From Adiantum capillus-veneris (Eukaryota > Streptophyta > Polypodiopsida > Polypodiales > Pteridaceae), in NCBI GenBank assembly GCA_014529385.2, contig CM043945.1, positions 146,718,241 through 146,782,240 of the forward strand: a DNA stretch of 64,000 nucleotides, written 5' to 3'. Positions 11,747-22,895 of the stretch are shown one piece after another (position 1 is the first letter of the stretch; each line of letters opens with the position of its first letter). The notes under the pieces were generated by a model. It saw nothing but the letters and a program-made list of their open reading frames with translations, ran no database searches and had not been told where the DNA came from. The translations under genes and the position numbers were made by a program.

Positions 11747-12160
11747 GGACTATCTTGAGAGTATTGAGTGAGCCTAAACCATGACAAATTATCCACCACC
11801 AAGATTTTCTATCCCACTCAAAGACATGAAAAATACAAGAAACGTTGCAATGCGGACAAGAGAGAAAGTGAGAATCGACGAGGAGAGGCATCCTTTTATC
11901 AAATAATCGAATGTTAGATTCATTAGAACCAACAAATCCATGAGAGTTCTAATGGACTATCTTGAGAGTTTTGAGTGAGCCTAAACCATGACAAATTATC
12001 CACCACCAAAATTTTCTATCCCACTCAAAGACATGGAAAATACAAGAAACGTTGCAATGCGGACAAGAGAGAAAGTGAGAATCGACGAGGAGAGGCATCC
12101 TTTAATCAACAAATCGAATGTTAGATTCATTAGAACCAACAAATCCATGAGAGTTCTAAT
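11747..12160 (+). repeat. 207-bp tandem duplication in element B
   Basis: Two adjacent copies start with GGACTATCTTGAGAG at 11747 and 11954. Both contain the start of an open frame (MTNYPPPKF). The first copy has a stop where the second reads through (CAAATAATCG against CAACAAATCG). The left copy starts within two bases of the outer end of element A's LTR. Confidence 0.85.
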
Positions 12161-13170
12161 GGATTATGCTGATGAGGGCTTATATAGGTTCACAAACGGG
12201 GCTCCATGTATCTTCTACAAGTGTGTAGAACCCAACGCTAGAGAGTTGACCACCCATAAGAACCTTTATGCATTCACATATATAGATTTCCACGGAGTGC
12301 AAGTTTTGATGGTATTTAAGTATGGACGTGAGTACAAACTTGTTGATCCAATTGACTTAGAACAATATACATACAAGGGTACATATTAGAGAGGATTCCA
12401 TCAATATTTTCTCCAAGAAAAGAGAAGAGCACAAAATAAGTCTTTCCACGAGACCATGGACTGGTTAGATTGGTGATTGGACCACAACAATTAGGGCCTT
12501 ATCAAGTGGATCAAGGTGTTAAAATAAAGTACAATGGGTCAGGGGATCCATATGCTCATGTCTCACAATTTAGACAAGTTTTTAGAGCTAAACAGATTGC
12601 ATATTTCCATACTCAATACGAGGGCTTTGGGTTGACATTGGAAGGAACAGCCTTGAATTGGTTCCAACCATTGAACAAACATGATTTTAAAACATATCAC
12701 AGCTCTTGCAAGAATTCGCAGAAGAGCTCTCAAAAAGGGGAATCAAGCACAGCACGGTGTCACAAATCTACACTTTCAAGCAAAAAGCAAACAAGAGAGC
12801 GAAGGAGGATTTGCTTTGCTTCAAACAATACATAGAGAGGTGTTCTATGAGAGAGATACCACAAGATGAGAGATTATCAGTTCTCTTCATAGAGGGCTTG
12901 AGGAATGAAACTCTCAAACAGGACCTACATTTGAAAGGATGCATGATGTTTGATCAAGTCACTAGAGAAGCCCTATATCTAGTTGACAACTGCAGGGCTT
13001 ATGGGTATGTGACAAAAGATACAGTTAATGCGACTAGTAATGCCTCATCTCCAAAGAGAAAATCCACAGTAAAGCAAGATGTTCAGATTCGTGTAGAATC
13101 ATGCATTGATCAAGTGGTCAAGGAGGTGCTAAGAAGGATAAACGAAGTCTACTTACAAAAATCAAATGCA
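11988..13170 (+). pseudogene. Element B: gag
   Basis: Gag of a second, plus-strand copy of the element A family. An N-terminal stretch (11988-12389) ends in KYGREYKLVDP. After a frame change come YNGSGDPYAHVSQFRQVFRA and LTLEGTALNWFQ (12520-12670). A further frame at 12706-13173 has QEFAEELSKRGIKHSTVSQI, FIEGLRNETLKQDLHL and VTREALYLVD. The order and motifs match element A's gag, so these are separate copies of one family in opposite orientations. Two frameshifts and several stops break it. The 5' end of B is missing because A sits there; it should lie left of the window. Confidence 0.75.
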
Positions 13171-13299
13171 TGAGACCCTCAATTGAGGAGATGTGAGACT
13201 TGTAGAGGGGATCATCCCAGCCAATGGTGAGACAAACAGCCAAAACTCCAACATAGTCTAGGGTAACAAACGCCTCTTTTGAATGATGGTAGAGTAGTA

Positions 13300-13709
13300 G
13301 TTAGCTACTCTTAGCCAACACATGTGCCACAATCCACAAGAAATCACTATTCCATGGATGGGAACATGCTCCTGTTCATAGCCAATCAAGAGTATGGTTC
13401 AAAGACCATCCTCACCAAACAAGAACAACCAACAACTTCACCACAAGCTACACAACAAGTAGGACCATTCTACGAGTGTGGAGGTCATCATTGGCCAATA
13501 GATTGCCCTCGTTGGGTAAAAAATGTGAAGATATTTCAATCTTGTCTAGAATGCACTTTTTTCATACCTAGTTCGTGATTGTCATGAACACCCAAACAAC
13601 AAGGGGAAAGTAACAATGAACATTGTAGGAGTGATGCCTTCTTCAAGCAGAACCAAGGTAGAACCCAAAATTCCTTTAAAGGTGATGACTCAAGCTCAAG
13701 CTCAAGAAG
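13300..13709 (+). pseudogene. Element B: gag zinc-knuckle region
   Basis: Contains FYECGGHHWPIDC at about 13470-13510, a nucleocapsid knuckle matching the first knuckle of element A but with its first Cys changed to Phe. The region is then cut by element E at 13714 and continues at 22896. Confidence 0.6.
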
Positions 13710-13713
13710 CTGC
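13710..13713. repeat. Target-site duplication of element E (left copy)
   Basis: CTGC, repeated at 22892-22895 immediately after the right LTR. Four bases rather than the usual five. Confidence 0.8.
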
Positions 13714-13828
13714 TGACGAAGGAAATTTGGAATGGCGGCCTGTACACCAAAACAAACTCCATTGCGCCACAAGGGAAATGAGATGAGGGCACCACCTAGT
13801 CTTGGAAGCGTGGACTAGGACCGCTACA

Positions 13829-13830
<2 letters not shown>

Positions 13831-13898
<68 letters not shown>
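13831..13898. repeat. (GA)n microsatellite in element E 3' LTR
   Basis: About 34 GA units. The matching tract in the other LTR (21518-21597) has about 40 units, so it has changed length since insertion. Confidence 0.95.
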
Positions 13899-13900
<2 letters not shown>

Positions 13901-14210
13901 ACTATGAATGAAGCATTAAACGTAGTGTGTGTACAAGGAATGGATGACTTCAAACACTCCCAACACAAATAGCATATAGATTACCAAACAATCACTCAAG
14001 GATTAGCCAAGATCACATCAAGCACTCTCACACGCATATAAAACATTTCTCTTAATTAACATAAGTAAGAGGAGGAGAGGTTACTAGCATGAAACAATTT
14101 GCACTCTAGGATGTGCAATAATAGAGTGAATGAATGAGCTTATGGGCTCATGGTGAGTGATACAAAGGCTCAATGGGGCTGAGGGAGGCTTGAAATTACA
14201 AAGGGGAAGG

Positions 14211-14224
14211 CCTCTTTATATAGG
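14211..14224 (-). promoter_or_regulatory. Element E: TATA box in LTR
   Basis: CCTATATAAAGAGG on the minus strand. An exact copy lies at 21910-21923 in the 5' LTR, where it would drive transcription, and at 2435-2448 in the solo LTR. Confidence 0.6.
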
Positions 14225-15191
14225 AAAGAGAGTGATTAGGAGTGAGGTTAAGATCCAAGTGTAATTTGTACAAATGAAGCTTGATTAGGGACATTCAACC
14301 AATGAAGAAGCTCCTTCCAAGTGATTTGTTGACCAATTAGCTCCATCATCACTTGTGTTGTCTTCACTCCTTCCTCCATAGCTTGAGTCCAAGAGCTTCC
14401 TTATTTTAAAATGTAAAGAATCTACATAAAATCAATACATATCTCGTAATAATAGAAAGGGGTTGAATGAGGACTTATGAATTACAACAAGATTAAGCAT
14501 GACTTGAGAGGTGATTAGAAGAGGAATTTTGATGGGTTTTTGAGCTTGAGAGAGAGGAGGAAGGAGAGGAGGGTGAGAAGACTAATGGCTGATTTTTAGA
14601 GAAGGTCTCAATGTGGAAAAGGAAGGGTGTGTGTGTGTAAAGGTAGAGGGGGTGCTCTCCACCACAATTGAAAAAACTGGCGTCCACCATTTTGGCCATA
14701 TCTCCTAGACCGTAGATGCAAAAATTATAAAAAAACTATGGCCAGAATCTCCAGCTCATCAGCTACAACTTTGATGAAGACAACTTTTCTTGGATCGGAG
14801 TGGAAGTATTTTTTAAAAATTCAGCAAAATCATTTGTCTGGTTCCTTCCTTTACCAAGTCTTCCACTTGGGTCCCATTTGTTTGAATCATCATATGGCTC
14901 CAAAGCCATGATGATATGAGCCACTCATGACCCTTGAATCATGGGTGCATGGCTCCACAACCACATCATATCTTTTCTTTTCACATTTACATATTTTCCC
15001 TTCCCTTTACCACTAGGTTCTCCCTCTACCCTTCACCTCCGGTGAACTAGTCAAGAAAAATTCCTATCAAATCATTTTTTTTAAAAAAATTTCCAAGAGG
15101 TTGTTCTCACTCTTTCTTTTATTGTAAACCTCTAGAAGCAAGGAAAACCAACAAAATATGATAAACAAAAATTTGTGATAGGCTCGGATCA

Positions 15192-15207
15192 TAGCCCCCC
15201 CAAACCT
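15192..15207 (-). other. Element E: polypurine tract
   Basis: On the minus strand AGGTTTGGGGGGGCTA lies directly before the 3' LTR start TGATCCGAG. This is the expected place for priming of plus-strand DNA synthesis. Confidence 0.7.
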
Positions 15208-15232
15208 GGCTAGGGGTATTTATGCCTCTAGC

Positions 15233-16426
15233 CTACTTTCTTTGATCTTGAGCTGACCTTATCCTGATGTGATAAGGCTTTAGACGCCATCCATTTGTCC
15301 TGGTCTTGTGCACTTTACCATCAATGTCTTGAAGTCTGTAAGAGCCATTTTTGAACTTTTTGGTGACCAAGAACGGGCCTTCCCATCGGAAAAGAAACTT
15401 TCCATCCTTACGAGTGTCGAAGCGATTGTCATATCGAAGCACCAGAGATCCCTTTTTGATGTCTTTGGATGCTAGCTTTTTGTTGAACTTTTCTCTGCGC
15501 TTCTCTGCTTCTTGAGAATAGTGGTTGATGGCTTCGTCACGATCCAATTGCAGCCTCTCTAAATCCATGATCCTTTGATGTACTTTCTCCTTTTGAGAGA
15601 CTACCTGGCTACCCAATATTCAAAGACTTGTTAACTTCACTTCAATGGGCAAAAGCGCCTCCTTTCCATAAACCAAATGAAAGGGTGTGTACCCTAATGT
15701 GGTTTTTAAGGAGGTTCTATAGGCCCATAGAGCTCCATTCAGGTGTTTGTCCCAATCTTGGCGCCTAGCATGTACCTGTTTGGTGAGAATTTTGCAAATG
15801 ATTCCATTTACCTTTTCCACCAAACCATTGCACTGAGGGTAGTAAGGAGTAGAGTGTTGATGCTGAATATTTAGCTTCTTCATGAGTTCTCCTACCAAGT
15901 CTGCTCTAAACCCTGGTCCTCTATCAGATAGTATTTCAAGAGGGGTGCCAAACCGGCAACAGATGTGGTCAAAGATGAACTGACTCACATCCTTAGCAGT
16001 AATTCTATTGGTCGGCATAGCCTCAGCCCATCTAGTCATGTAGTCTACTCCCATGATGATGTACTCTTTACCTGACTGAGTGCGTGGTAGAGGTCCTATG
16101 GCATCAATTCCCCACTTCTCAAAGGGCCCATATACCTTTATTGGGTTCTGAGGTTCAGCTATGAGCCGTCGTGGTCCTGCTTTCTGACATTCATCACATG
16201 TTTGACACCAGTATTTGACATCACGATGAAGACTTGGCCAAGTAAACCCAGCTTGTAGAACCTTTCTACTAGTGACGTCGTGTGCAAAGTGTCCAGCGCA
16301 CATATCATCGTGACAAGCTTTTAAAATCTCTTCAATTTCACTCTTCAAAGGCACTCTCCTAAGCACACCATCCTTACCAAGACAATACAAGTCATCATTT
16401 ACTATGCGATAGCCTTTCCCCTGCAT
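15233..16426 (-). pseudogene. Element E: integrase
   Basis: The integrase inserts the cDNA copy into the genome. The zinc-binding HHCC module is seen as HDDMCAGHFAHD followed by CQTCDECQ. The catalytic core has D in WGIDAIGPLP, D in ILSDRGPGF and E in GLVEKVNG, a complete DDE set. The C-terminal part reads LVLRYDNRFD, RKDGKFLFRWEGPF and KTRTNGWRLKPY, the typical Tat tail. A TGA at 15620-15622 separates core and tail in frame and stands where an Arg codon is expected (CGA to TGA). The frame is shifted relative to the upstream protease-RT frame near 16420. Apart from these two lesions the gene looks fresh. Confidence 0.85.
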
Positions 16427-19302
16427 TCAAGTGTTTAGGAGCCTCTCCTTGCTCCAGAATGTGCATAATATCTTCCAAGTCCTCCTTGCCTTGCTGAAGT
16501 GGAAGTTTGATGGCCACTGCTCCCACTATTGACTCATTTAACTTTGATGATGCTAGGTGGTCTGCATCCTTGTTCTGGTCTCTTGGCACATGATGTACTT
16601 GTGCCTCCCTAAATCTCCTCATAAGAGCCTTGGCTTCTCTCATTTTAGTAGAGAGACGGGCATTTTTGCAAGCCCATGTACCTTGCATTTGCCTTACCAA
16701 AAGCATGGAGTCACCAAAAGCGTTTAATCTCTTAATTGAATTATCGAGGCACCAACGAAGGCCATAAATTAGAGCATGATATTCTGCTTCATTGTTGGAG
16801 TGGACATCTTCTAGAGTGATCCCTTCACCATGGATCCTCTCTCCCAATGGAGATAAGACCATGATGCCTGCAGCTGCCTTATCCTTGGTTCTCTTGTATG
16901 CTCCATCAAAGTAGAGGCTATAAGCATTGACCAAAGCCTCTGGAGCTGGAGGTGGTGGCAGTTCCTTTCTCTTCAAATGGAAAACTTTTTCATAGCACTT
17001 GTTTGTTAAAATGTCGGCTAAGCATGCTCGAGTTTTTCTTTCAACCTGTATTGTATAATCAAACTCTTGAAGTCGCACCACCCACTTTGCTATTTTGTCA
17101 GAGATTTCCATATGTTGTAGTGCATAGGGAAACATATCCTCCACAGTGATAATTACAAACATCTTCGGCAGCAAGTATGGCCGAAATTTGGTTACCGCAA
17201 ACATGAGAGCTAACACTATCTGTTCCATTAGGGTGTAGGCCTTCTCTGTGTTTTCCATGAGGCGGCTAGCAAAATACACAGGCCTCATAAAGGATGTTTT
17301 TGGATCTTTTTGTAGGAGGGCAGCACCAATGCCCTCTTCTCCCACACTAGGGTTTACAAAGAATGTTTCTTCCCAACAAGGTTGGAGGATTACAGGGAGT
17401 GACCCTAACATTTTTTTAATCTCTCTAAAATGCCCTTCACTTTCTTCACTCCAAACAAGCGTCTCTTGACGAGTCAGCTGTTGTAGAGGAAATATCACTT
17501 GGGAGAGTAAGTGTATGAATCTACTCAAATATCTTAGCTCTTGCAAGAAGGAGATTAATTGTTTGATGGAAGTTGGGGAAGGTAGATTTAGCAATGTTTC
17601 TATCTTTTCAGGATCTACCTCGATTCCATCAATGGACACTACATGCCCTAATAGTGTAACCTTGCTTTCCCCAATGTGACATTTGTCCTTGTTTAGTTGT
17701 CCACCCAGCTTAGCTAAACGAGTAAATCCTTCATCAATCTTGCCGAGATGCATACTTTTGGAGCTGTAAATACAAAAGTCATCTATGAAAACCCTTATGG
17801 ACTTACCAAAGTAAGGTTGGAAGACCATGTTCATGAATCGTTGAAAGGTGGCTGGAGCGTTGGTGAGACCAAAAGGCATGACTCGAAATGCAAAACATCC
17901 CCATGGTGTGATGAAAGTAGTCTTTTTCTGGTCCTCCTCTGCAATGCATATTTGAAAGTAGCCAGAGTAGCCATCACACACTGTGTATCTCTCATGGCCT
18001 GCTACTTCATTTAGAATCTCATCTTGAAATGGGAGAGGGAAGTGGTCCCTCTTTGTTGCAGCATTTAGTGGCTTGTAATCCACGCACACTCGCCATTTAC
18101 CATTCTTCTTTGGCCTCACCACTACTGGGGAGACCCATTCTGAATCTTCTACTGGGTATATGAATCCTGCTTCTAAGAGTCTCTTCACCTCAGAAAACAG
18201 TTCATTTTGTTGCACAACTCCTAATCTTCTTAGTTTTTGTACTACTGGCTTGCTCCCTTCTTTTAGATGGATATGATGCTTCACTGCAGTGACACCTGTA
18301 ATGTGAGTGTAATCAGAAATAAACAATGATGCATGCTTCTTGAGAACATTTACATAACCCTCCTTTTCTTCTTCCTTTATATCCTTGGATAACATCTCCT
18401 CTAGGCTGGCATCCCACACATTCTCCATTTGGATCCTTGGGTTGTCTTCTGATGAGGTAGTTTCCTTTATGGTGACGCCCATGACTTCGAGAGTGCTATC
18501 ACTCTCTTCACTTGAACTCTCTTCCTCGTCCATGGATGAGGAGCATCCACTTGAGCTCCACTCATCAGCTGACGTCTCTAGTTCAAGGTTCTCTTGTCGC
18601 CCATTCTTTAGGTTATAAAACACCTTCCGACTATGGCCACCCATGCGAGGCCTCAACTCCAAGTCTCCTGTTGCCCAATCTTGCCTAGCTCCTATACCCA
18701 TGAGCCAAGGTCGTCCTAAAATAAGGGGGTATCCTTCTCCCTTTACTGGTATCACATAAGCATCAACCTCTGTAGTGATTCCAAAAACAGAAACTCTCAA
18801 AGCTTTCACTACACCCACACAAGTGACAGAGACATTATTAGCCATTTTTGCCCTAAAGTTTGATGATTCCATCACCTCTAAACCCAATTGATGCATTAGC
18901 TTTTCTGTCATGACACAAACCTCTGCTCCACTATCAATGTAAGTTTTTGGAATCCGTTGTCCCTTGATTTGAGCCTCCACCAAAGGCACTATATCCTTGA
19001 GACCATATGCTTTGATTACACTTACTAGCTTACTTCGCTTTGCCCTCGTGCTCACCATTTTTGACCATTGTCGTCGAAGCTTTGGGGAGATATGAAGTAG
19101 TTGTGGCCAAGTAATCTTTGGTCCTTGAGAACTCACATCAGCTGTCAAGTCATAAGGTTGTGTCTGAGATCCCATAGGGAAATCAGAAATGTCAATTTGA
19201 GACCTAGTACGGATCTTTCTCTTCTTGGCTTCATCTTTAGTTGCCGGAGATGTACTTGCTTCATTGCTTGCATCCTTGCTTGTTTCTTTACCTACTTCTT
19301 CT
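16395..19302 (-). CDS. Element E: protease, reverse transcriptase and dual RNase H polyprotein
   Basis: An open frame of about 970 codons (926 from the first Met at 19175). Positions are residues from that Met. The retropepsin active site is DSGAE at 81-85. RT runs from about 335 to 500, with WVSPVVVRPKKNGKWRVCVDY, MPFGLTNAPATFQ and catalytic FIDD at 463-466. The first RNase H (about 600-725) has NPSVG where the first catalytic Asp is expected, so it looks degenerate. The second, RNase HI-like domain (about 752-880) has LYFDGAY (D757), NNEAEY (E798), GDS (D822) and ADHLA (D872), a full catalytic set. This pattern of a weakened gypsy RNase H plus an acquired intact one is described for the Tat lineage. 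A stop at about 19303 separates it from gag. Confidence 0.9.
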
Positions 19303-19417
19303 TAGACACACACACGTTTGATAGGCATTGTAGCCACTTCATCTATCTTCATCTTCCCTTTAGCTATTTCTTCCTGGTTGCTTCTGCCCTTGAGGACCTC
19401 CTCCATCCTTATGATGC

Positions 19418-20386
19418 TCACATTTGGTTGAGTAGCAGGGGTTTGAGCTTGAGCACGAGGTGGCTGCAAAATTTGAGGTTGCGGTTGCTCTTGTGTTTGA
19501 GCTCTAGCACGGGGTGGACTTGTTGTCGAGGACCTCTGACAGGGTAGTCATATCTTCTGGGATGAGGGAAATTATACATGCCGTGGCCATTTTCCCCACA
19601 ATTGTAACACAACATTTCCCTTGCTTGACGTCGCATTGGTGGCCGATTCCCACCATTTCCCTCAATAGGCCTTCTCGCACCCTGCACAAGATTTACTCTC
19701 AACCCCTCTAGCTGGTTTGTGAGATTGTTTATTTGTTGGAGCATATCTTCTTGTTGACCTCTATTGAGGTCTGGTGCATTAGGCACATTTGGAGGTATGT
19801 GAGAAGCTTCCATAGTTGTGATATTGCCTCCCAAAGCTAGCTGGCCAGCTTGGGCTTGATAGAGAATCTTTCTATTCTTTTCCCTAGCAATTCTTAAGGC
19901 ATCTTCAAAAGCATTTGGAAATTTTCTCTTTACCTTCTCCCTTAGCAAGGGGTACAAACCTGAGATAAATCGATCCTTTTGGAGGCAATTGGGAGCTCGC
20001 TCACCAGGGTTTAGTGAGTCTGACCATTGCCCCCAAAGTTTCAGAAAACCTTCCTCATAGGTTGCATAACCATGAGGGTCAACTTGATGAAGGGACAGAA
20101 GCCGTTGCCATAGTTCTTCTGCCGAATTGGCTCGTTGAAATCTTCGTAGGAAAGCCACCTTCAATCCCTCCCAATCAATTCTTTGGGTTGGATCTAGAGC
20201 CTGGAACCATACCCTAGCTTCTTCTTTGAGCACCAAAGGAAAAGCTCTCAATTTCAATGCTTCGTCATCCCTCCCAGAGACAAGGAAAGCCATCTCCAAG
20301 TTATCCAAAAAATCCCCAGCATTTTCCCCACTACCCCCAAAAAAATTTGGGAAAGCCATCATAAAAGTGGGTTGCCTTCCTCTCAA
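19418..20386 (-). CDS. Element E: gag
   Basis: A 322-residue gag. The capsid domain begins PNFFGGSGENAGDFLDNLEM and continues RVWFQALDPTQRIDWE, FLRRFQ and FISGLYPLLREKVKRKFP, a typical retrotransposon gag order. Near residues 260-278 lies the nucleocapsid knuckle CYNCGENGHGMYNF, in which the fourth metal ligand is Phe instead of Cys (TGC to TTC). The frame ends shortly after, in Gln/Pro-rich sequence, before the protease frame. Gag forms the particle that packages element RNA. Whether the Phe change alone would stop packaging is unknown. Confidence 0.85.
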   Translation of the reverse strand: MRGRQPTFMMAFPNFFGGSGENAGDFLDNLEMAFLVSGRDDEALKLRAFPLVLKEEARVWFQALDPTQRIDWEGLKVAFLRRFQRANSAEELWQRLLSLHQVDPHGYATYEEGFLKLWGQWSDSLNPGERAPNCLQKDRFISGLYPLLREKVKRKFPNAFEDALRIAREKNRKILYQAQAGQLALGGNITTMEASHIPPNVPNAPDLNRGQQEDMLQQINNLTNQLEGLRVNLVQGARRPIEGNGGNRPPMRRQAREMLCYNCGENGHGMYNFPHPRRYDYPVRGPRQQVHPVLELKHKSNRNLKFCSHLVLKLKPLLLNQM

Positions 20387-20814
20387 TACAGCACAAAGAT
20401 GAAAACGTCTAGGCCCAAATCATATCTTATTAAGGGTAGAATAAATGGATTGATAGATGCATTAATCTCAGCTAGACGACGAGGGCCTAGTAAGTCCCTT
20501 ATGATGTTTTGGAACCTAAGCTTTGTGCTAGCTATTATATGCACAATTTGTCTAGCAAGAGGTTGGAAAGGTCCATATAAATCCCTATGATTCATGGAGT
20601 ATGCTTAAAGCAAGATGAAGATGTGAACATCAAAAGATACATTATACTCCAAAATAGAAAATATTATAGGGTCAGGGGACAACAATATCTCTCTCAACCT
20701 CTCAGCTCCAAAATAGAAGACCAATCTTTGTTGGAAAAAAATATTTCTATCAATGCACACATTCACCCTAATATTCTGAACTGATTGAAAGTTGTAGAAA
20801 ATGGGATTATTCAT
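20383..20814 (-). repeat. Element E: two related short ORFs in tandem upstream of gag
   Basis: Two adjacent minus-strand open frames of 69 and 70 codons (20605-20814 and 20383-20595) end in related sequences (EYNVSFDVHIFILL and RYDLGLDVFIFVLY) and share a GAERLREI / GPRRLAEI block. Nucleotide identity is low but the protein pattern is kept, which suggests an old tandem duplication held in frame. I recognise no family. Confidence 0.5.
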
Positions 20815-20847
20815 TGGTGCATTAAATACAAACTTCCATGAAGCACT

Positions 20848-21400
20848 TCATTGAAGTTGAGCTCTCTTGGATCCCACCATTTGAGAGATGCGAAGAATTT
20901 GCTCACCAGTGATTAGCCTAGCTTTGGTGTGACCATCTTCAGCTTTGTAGAGTTCATAGGGTTTGATGGCTACCCTCTCAACCACCTTGAGCCTTCTTGC
21001 TAGTAGTAGTTGGAGTGCATCACCATATGTAGCCTCTTGCCAATACCGCACCCCATTGATGTGTAGCTCCCCCTCCAAAAACTTGTTAATTCCCGAGTTT
21101 GAGAGTGCTTTCACCACCTGAAGTCGAGGCTTCAAAGGAAGTGTCTTCACACTAGCCACAAAGCACTCAACACAATTTTTTGACCTAGGGACTTGATGAC
21201 TACAAGATTTTCCTTGAAGCAAAGAAGGGTGTGTGTAGTTAACTCTCTTTACCCGTATATGTGCCATTTGTCGATAAAGACGCTTCTTTTCTCGAGCTTC
21301 TTGGGGAGACCATAGTGGAAGTCTCGGAGAATTGATGGATCTTCCTTCATAGGATTGATAGAGCGCTGCTTGAGAACTCGTCCGTGGGGGCACCAATTTA
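20848..21400 (-). CDS. Element E: extra ORF between 5' LTR and gag (Ogre-type ORF1)
   Basis: An open frame of about 184 codons fills the space from the LTR edge to 20848. The first Met lies inside the LTR at 21459, so the true start is uncertain. The protein is basic and carries KNCVECFVASVKTLP, FLEGELHINGVRYW and ATYGDALQLLLARRLKVVERV. No catalytic motif is visible. An additional ORF between the 5' LTR and gag is a known feature of Ogre/Tat elements and its function is not established. Position and intactness support that identity; homology was not tested. Confidence 0.65.
21378..21395 (-). other. Element E: primer binding site
   Basis: On the minus strand TGGTGCCCCCACGGACGA begins five bases after the LTR end (...CCTTCGTCA). 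TGG-start and position fit a primer site. I could not assign the tRNA. Confidence 0.6.
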
Positions 21401-21515
21401 TGACGAAGGAAATTTGGAATGGCGGCCTCTACACCAAAACAAACTCCATTGCGCCACAAGGGAAATGAGATGAGGGCACCACCTAGTCTTGGAAGCGTGG
21501 ACTAGGACCGCTACA

Positions 21516-21599
<84 letters not shown>

Positions 21600-22891
21600 A
21601 CTATGAATGAAGCATTAAACGTAGTGTGTGTACAAGGAATGGATGACTTCAAACACTCCCAACACAAATAGCATATAGATTACCAAACAATCACTCAAGG
21701 ATTAGCCAAGATCACATCAAGCACTCTCACACGCATATAAAACATTTCTCTTAATTAACATAAGTAAGAGGAGGAGAGGTTACTAGCATGAAACAATTTG
21801 CACTCTAGGATGTGCAATAATAGAGTGAATGAATGAGCTTATGGGCTCATGGTGAGTGATACAAAGGCTCAATGGGGCTGAGGGAGGCTTGAAATTACAA
21901 AGGGGAAGGCCTCTTTATATAGGAAAGAGAGTGATTAGGAGTGAGGTTAAGATCCAAGTGTAATTTGTACAAATGAAGCTTGATTAGGGACATTCAACCA
22001 ATGAAGAAGCTCCTTCCAAGTGATTTGTTGACCAATTAGCTCCATCATCACTTGTGTTGTCTTCACTCCTTCCTCCATAGCTTGAGTCCAAGAGCTTCCT
22101 TATTTTAAAATGTAAAGAATCTACATAAAATCAATACATATCTCGTAATAATAGAAAGGGGTTGAATAAGGACTTATGAATTACAACAAGATTAAGCATG
22201 ACTTGAGAGGTGATTAGAAGAGGAATTTTGATGGGTTTTTGAGCTTGAGAGAGAGGAGGAAGGAGAGGAGGGTGAGAAGACTAATGGCTGATTTTTAGAG
22301 AAGGTCTCAATGTGGAAAAGGAAGGGTGTGTGTGTGTAAAGGTAGAGGGGGTGCTCTCCACCACAATTGAAAAAACTGGCGTCCACCATTTTGGCCATAT
22401 CTCCTAGACCGTAGATGCAAAAATTATAAAAAAACTATGGCCAGAATCTCCAGCTCATCAGCTAAAACTTTAATGAAGGCAACTTTTCTTGGATCGGAGT
22501 GGAAGTATTTTTTAAAAATTCAGCAAAATCATGTGTCTGGTTCCTTCCTTTACCAAGTCTTCCACTTGGGTCCCATTTGTTTGAATCATCATATGGCTCC
22601 AAAGCCATGATGATATGAGCCACTCATGACCCTTGAATCATGGGTGCATGGCTCCACAACCACATCATATCTTTTCTTTTCACATTTACATATTTTCCCT
22701 TCCCTTTACCACTAGGTTCTCCCTCTACCTTTCACCTCCGGTGAACTAGTCAAGAAAAATTCCTATCAAATCATTTTTTTAAAAAAAAATTTCCAAGAGG
22801 TTGTTCTCACTCTTTCTTTTATTGTAAACCTCTAGAAGCAAGGAAAACCAACAAAATACGATAAACAAAAATTTGTGATAGGCTCGGATCA
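21401..22891 (-). mobile_element. Element E: 5' LTR
   Basis: A 1491-bp LTR nearly identical to 13714-15191. It carries the longer GA tract (21518-21597) and the TATA box (21910-21923). Confidence 0.92.
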
Positions 22892-22895
22892 CTGC

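Larger units (their letters stand above)
13714..15191 (-). mobile_element. Element E: 3' LTR
   Basis: A 1478-bp LTR, nearly identical to 21401-22891. It contains a GA microsatellite (13831-13898) shorter than that of the other LTR, and a TATATAAAG box on the minus strand at 14211-14224. Any open frame across the GA tract is a microsatellite artefact. Confidence 0.92.
13714..22891 (-). mobile_element. Element E: Tat-type Ty3/gypsy retrotransposon, complete and young
   Basis: A complete 9.2-kb LTR retrotransposon. The LTRs are 13714-15191 and 21401-22891, starting TGACGAAGG and ending CTCGGATCA on the plus strand. The target duplication is CTGC (13710-13713 and 22892-22895). Minus-strand order is 5' LTR, primer site, extra ORF, gag, protease, RT, RNase H, second RNase H, integrase, polypurine tract, 3' LTR. 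The second RNase H and the extra ORF before gag are known traits of the Tat lineage (Ogre/Retand group). By eye the LTRs differ by about ten substitutions plus GA-tract and A-tract length, so the insertion is recent. It split element B. At least one frameshift and two in-frame stops make the copy non-autonomous. Confidence 0.9.

Noticed and set aside
13702-13968. Open frames across the GA tract in element E LTRs
   Set aside because: Ser/Leu or Arg/Glu runs produced by the dinucleotide repeat.
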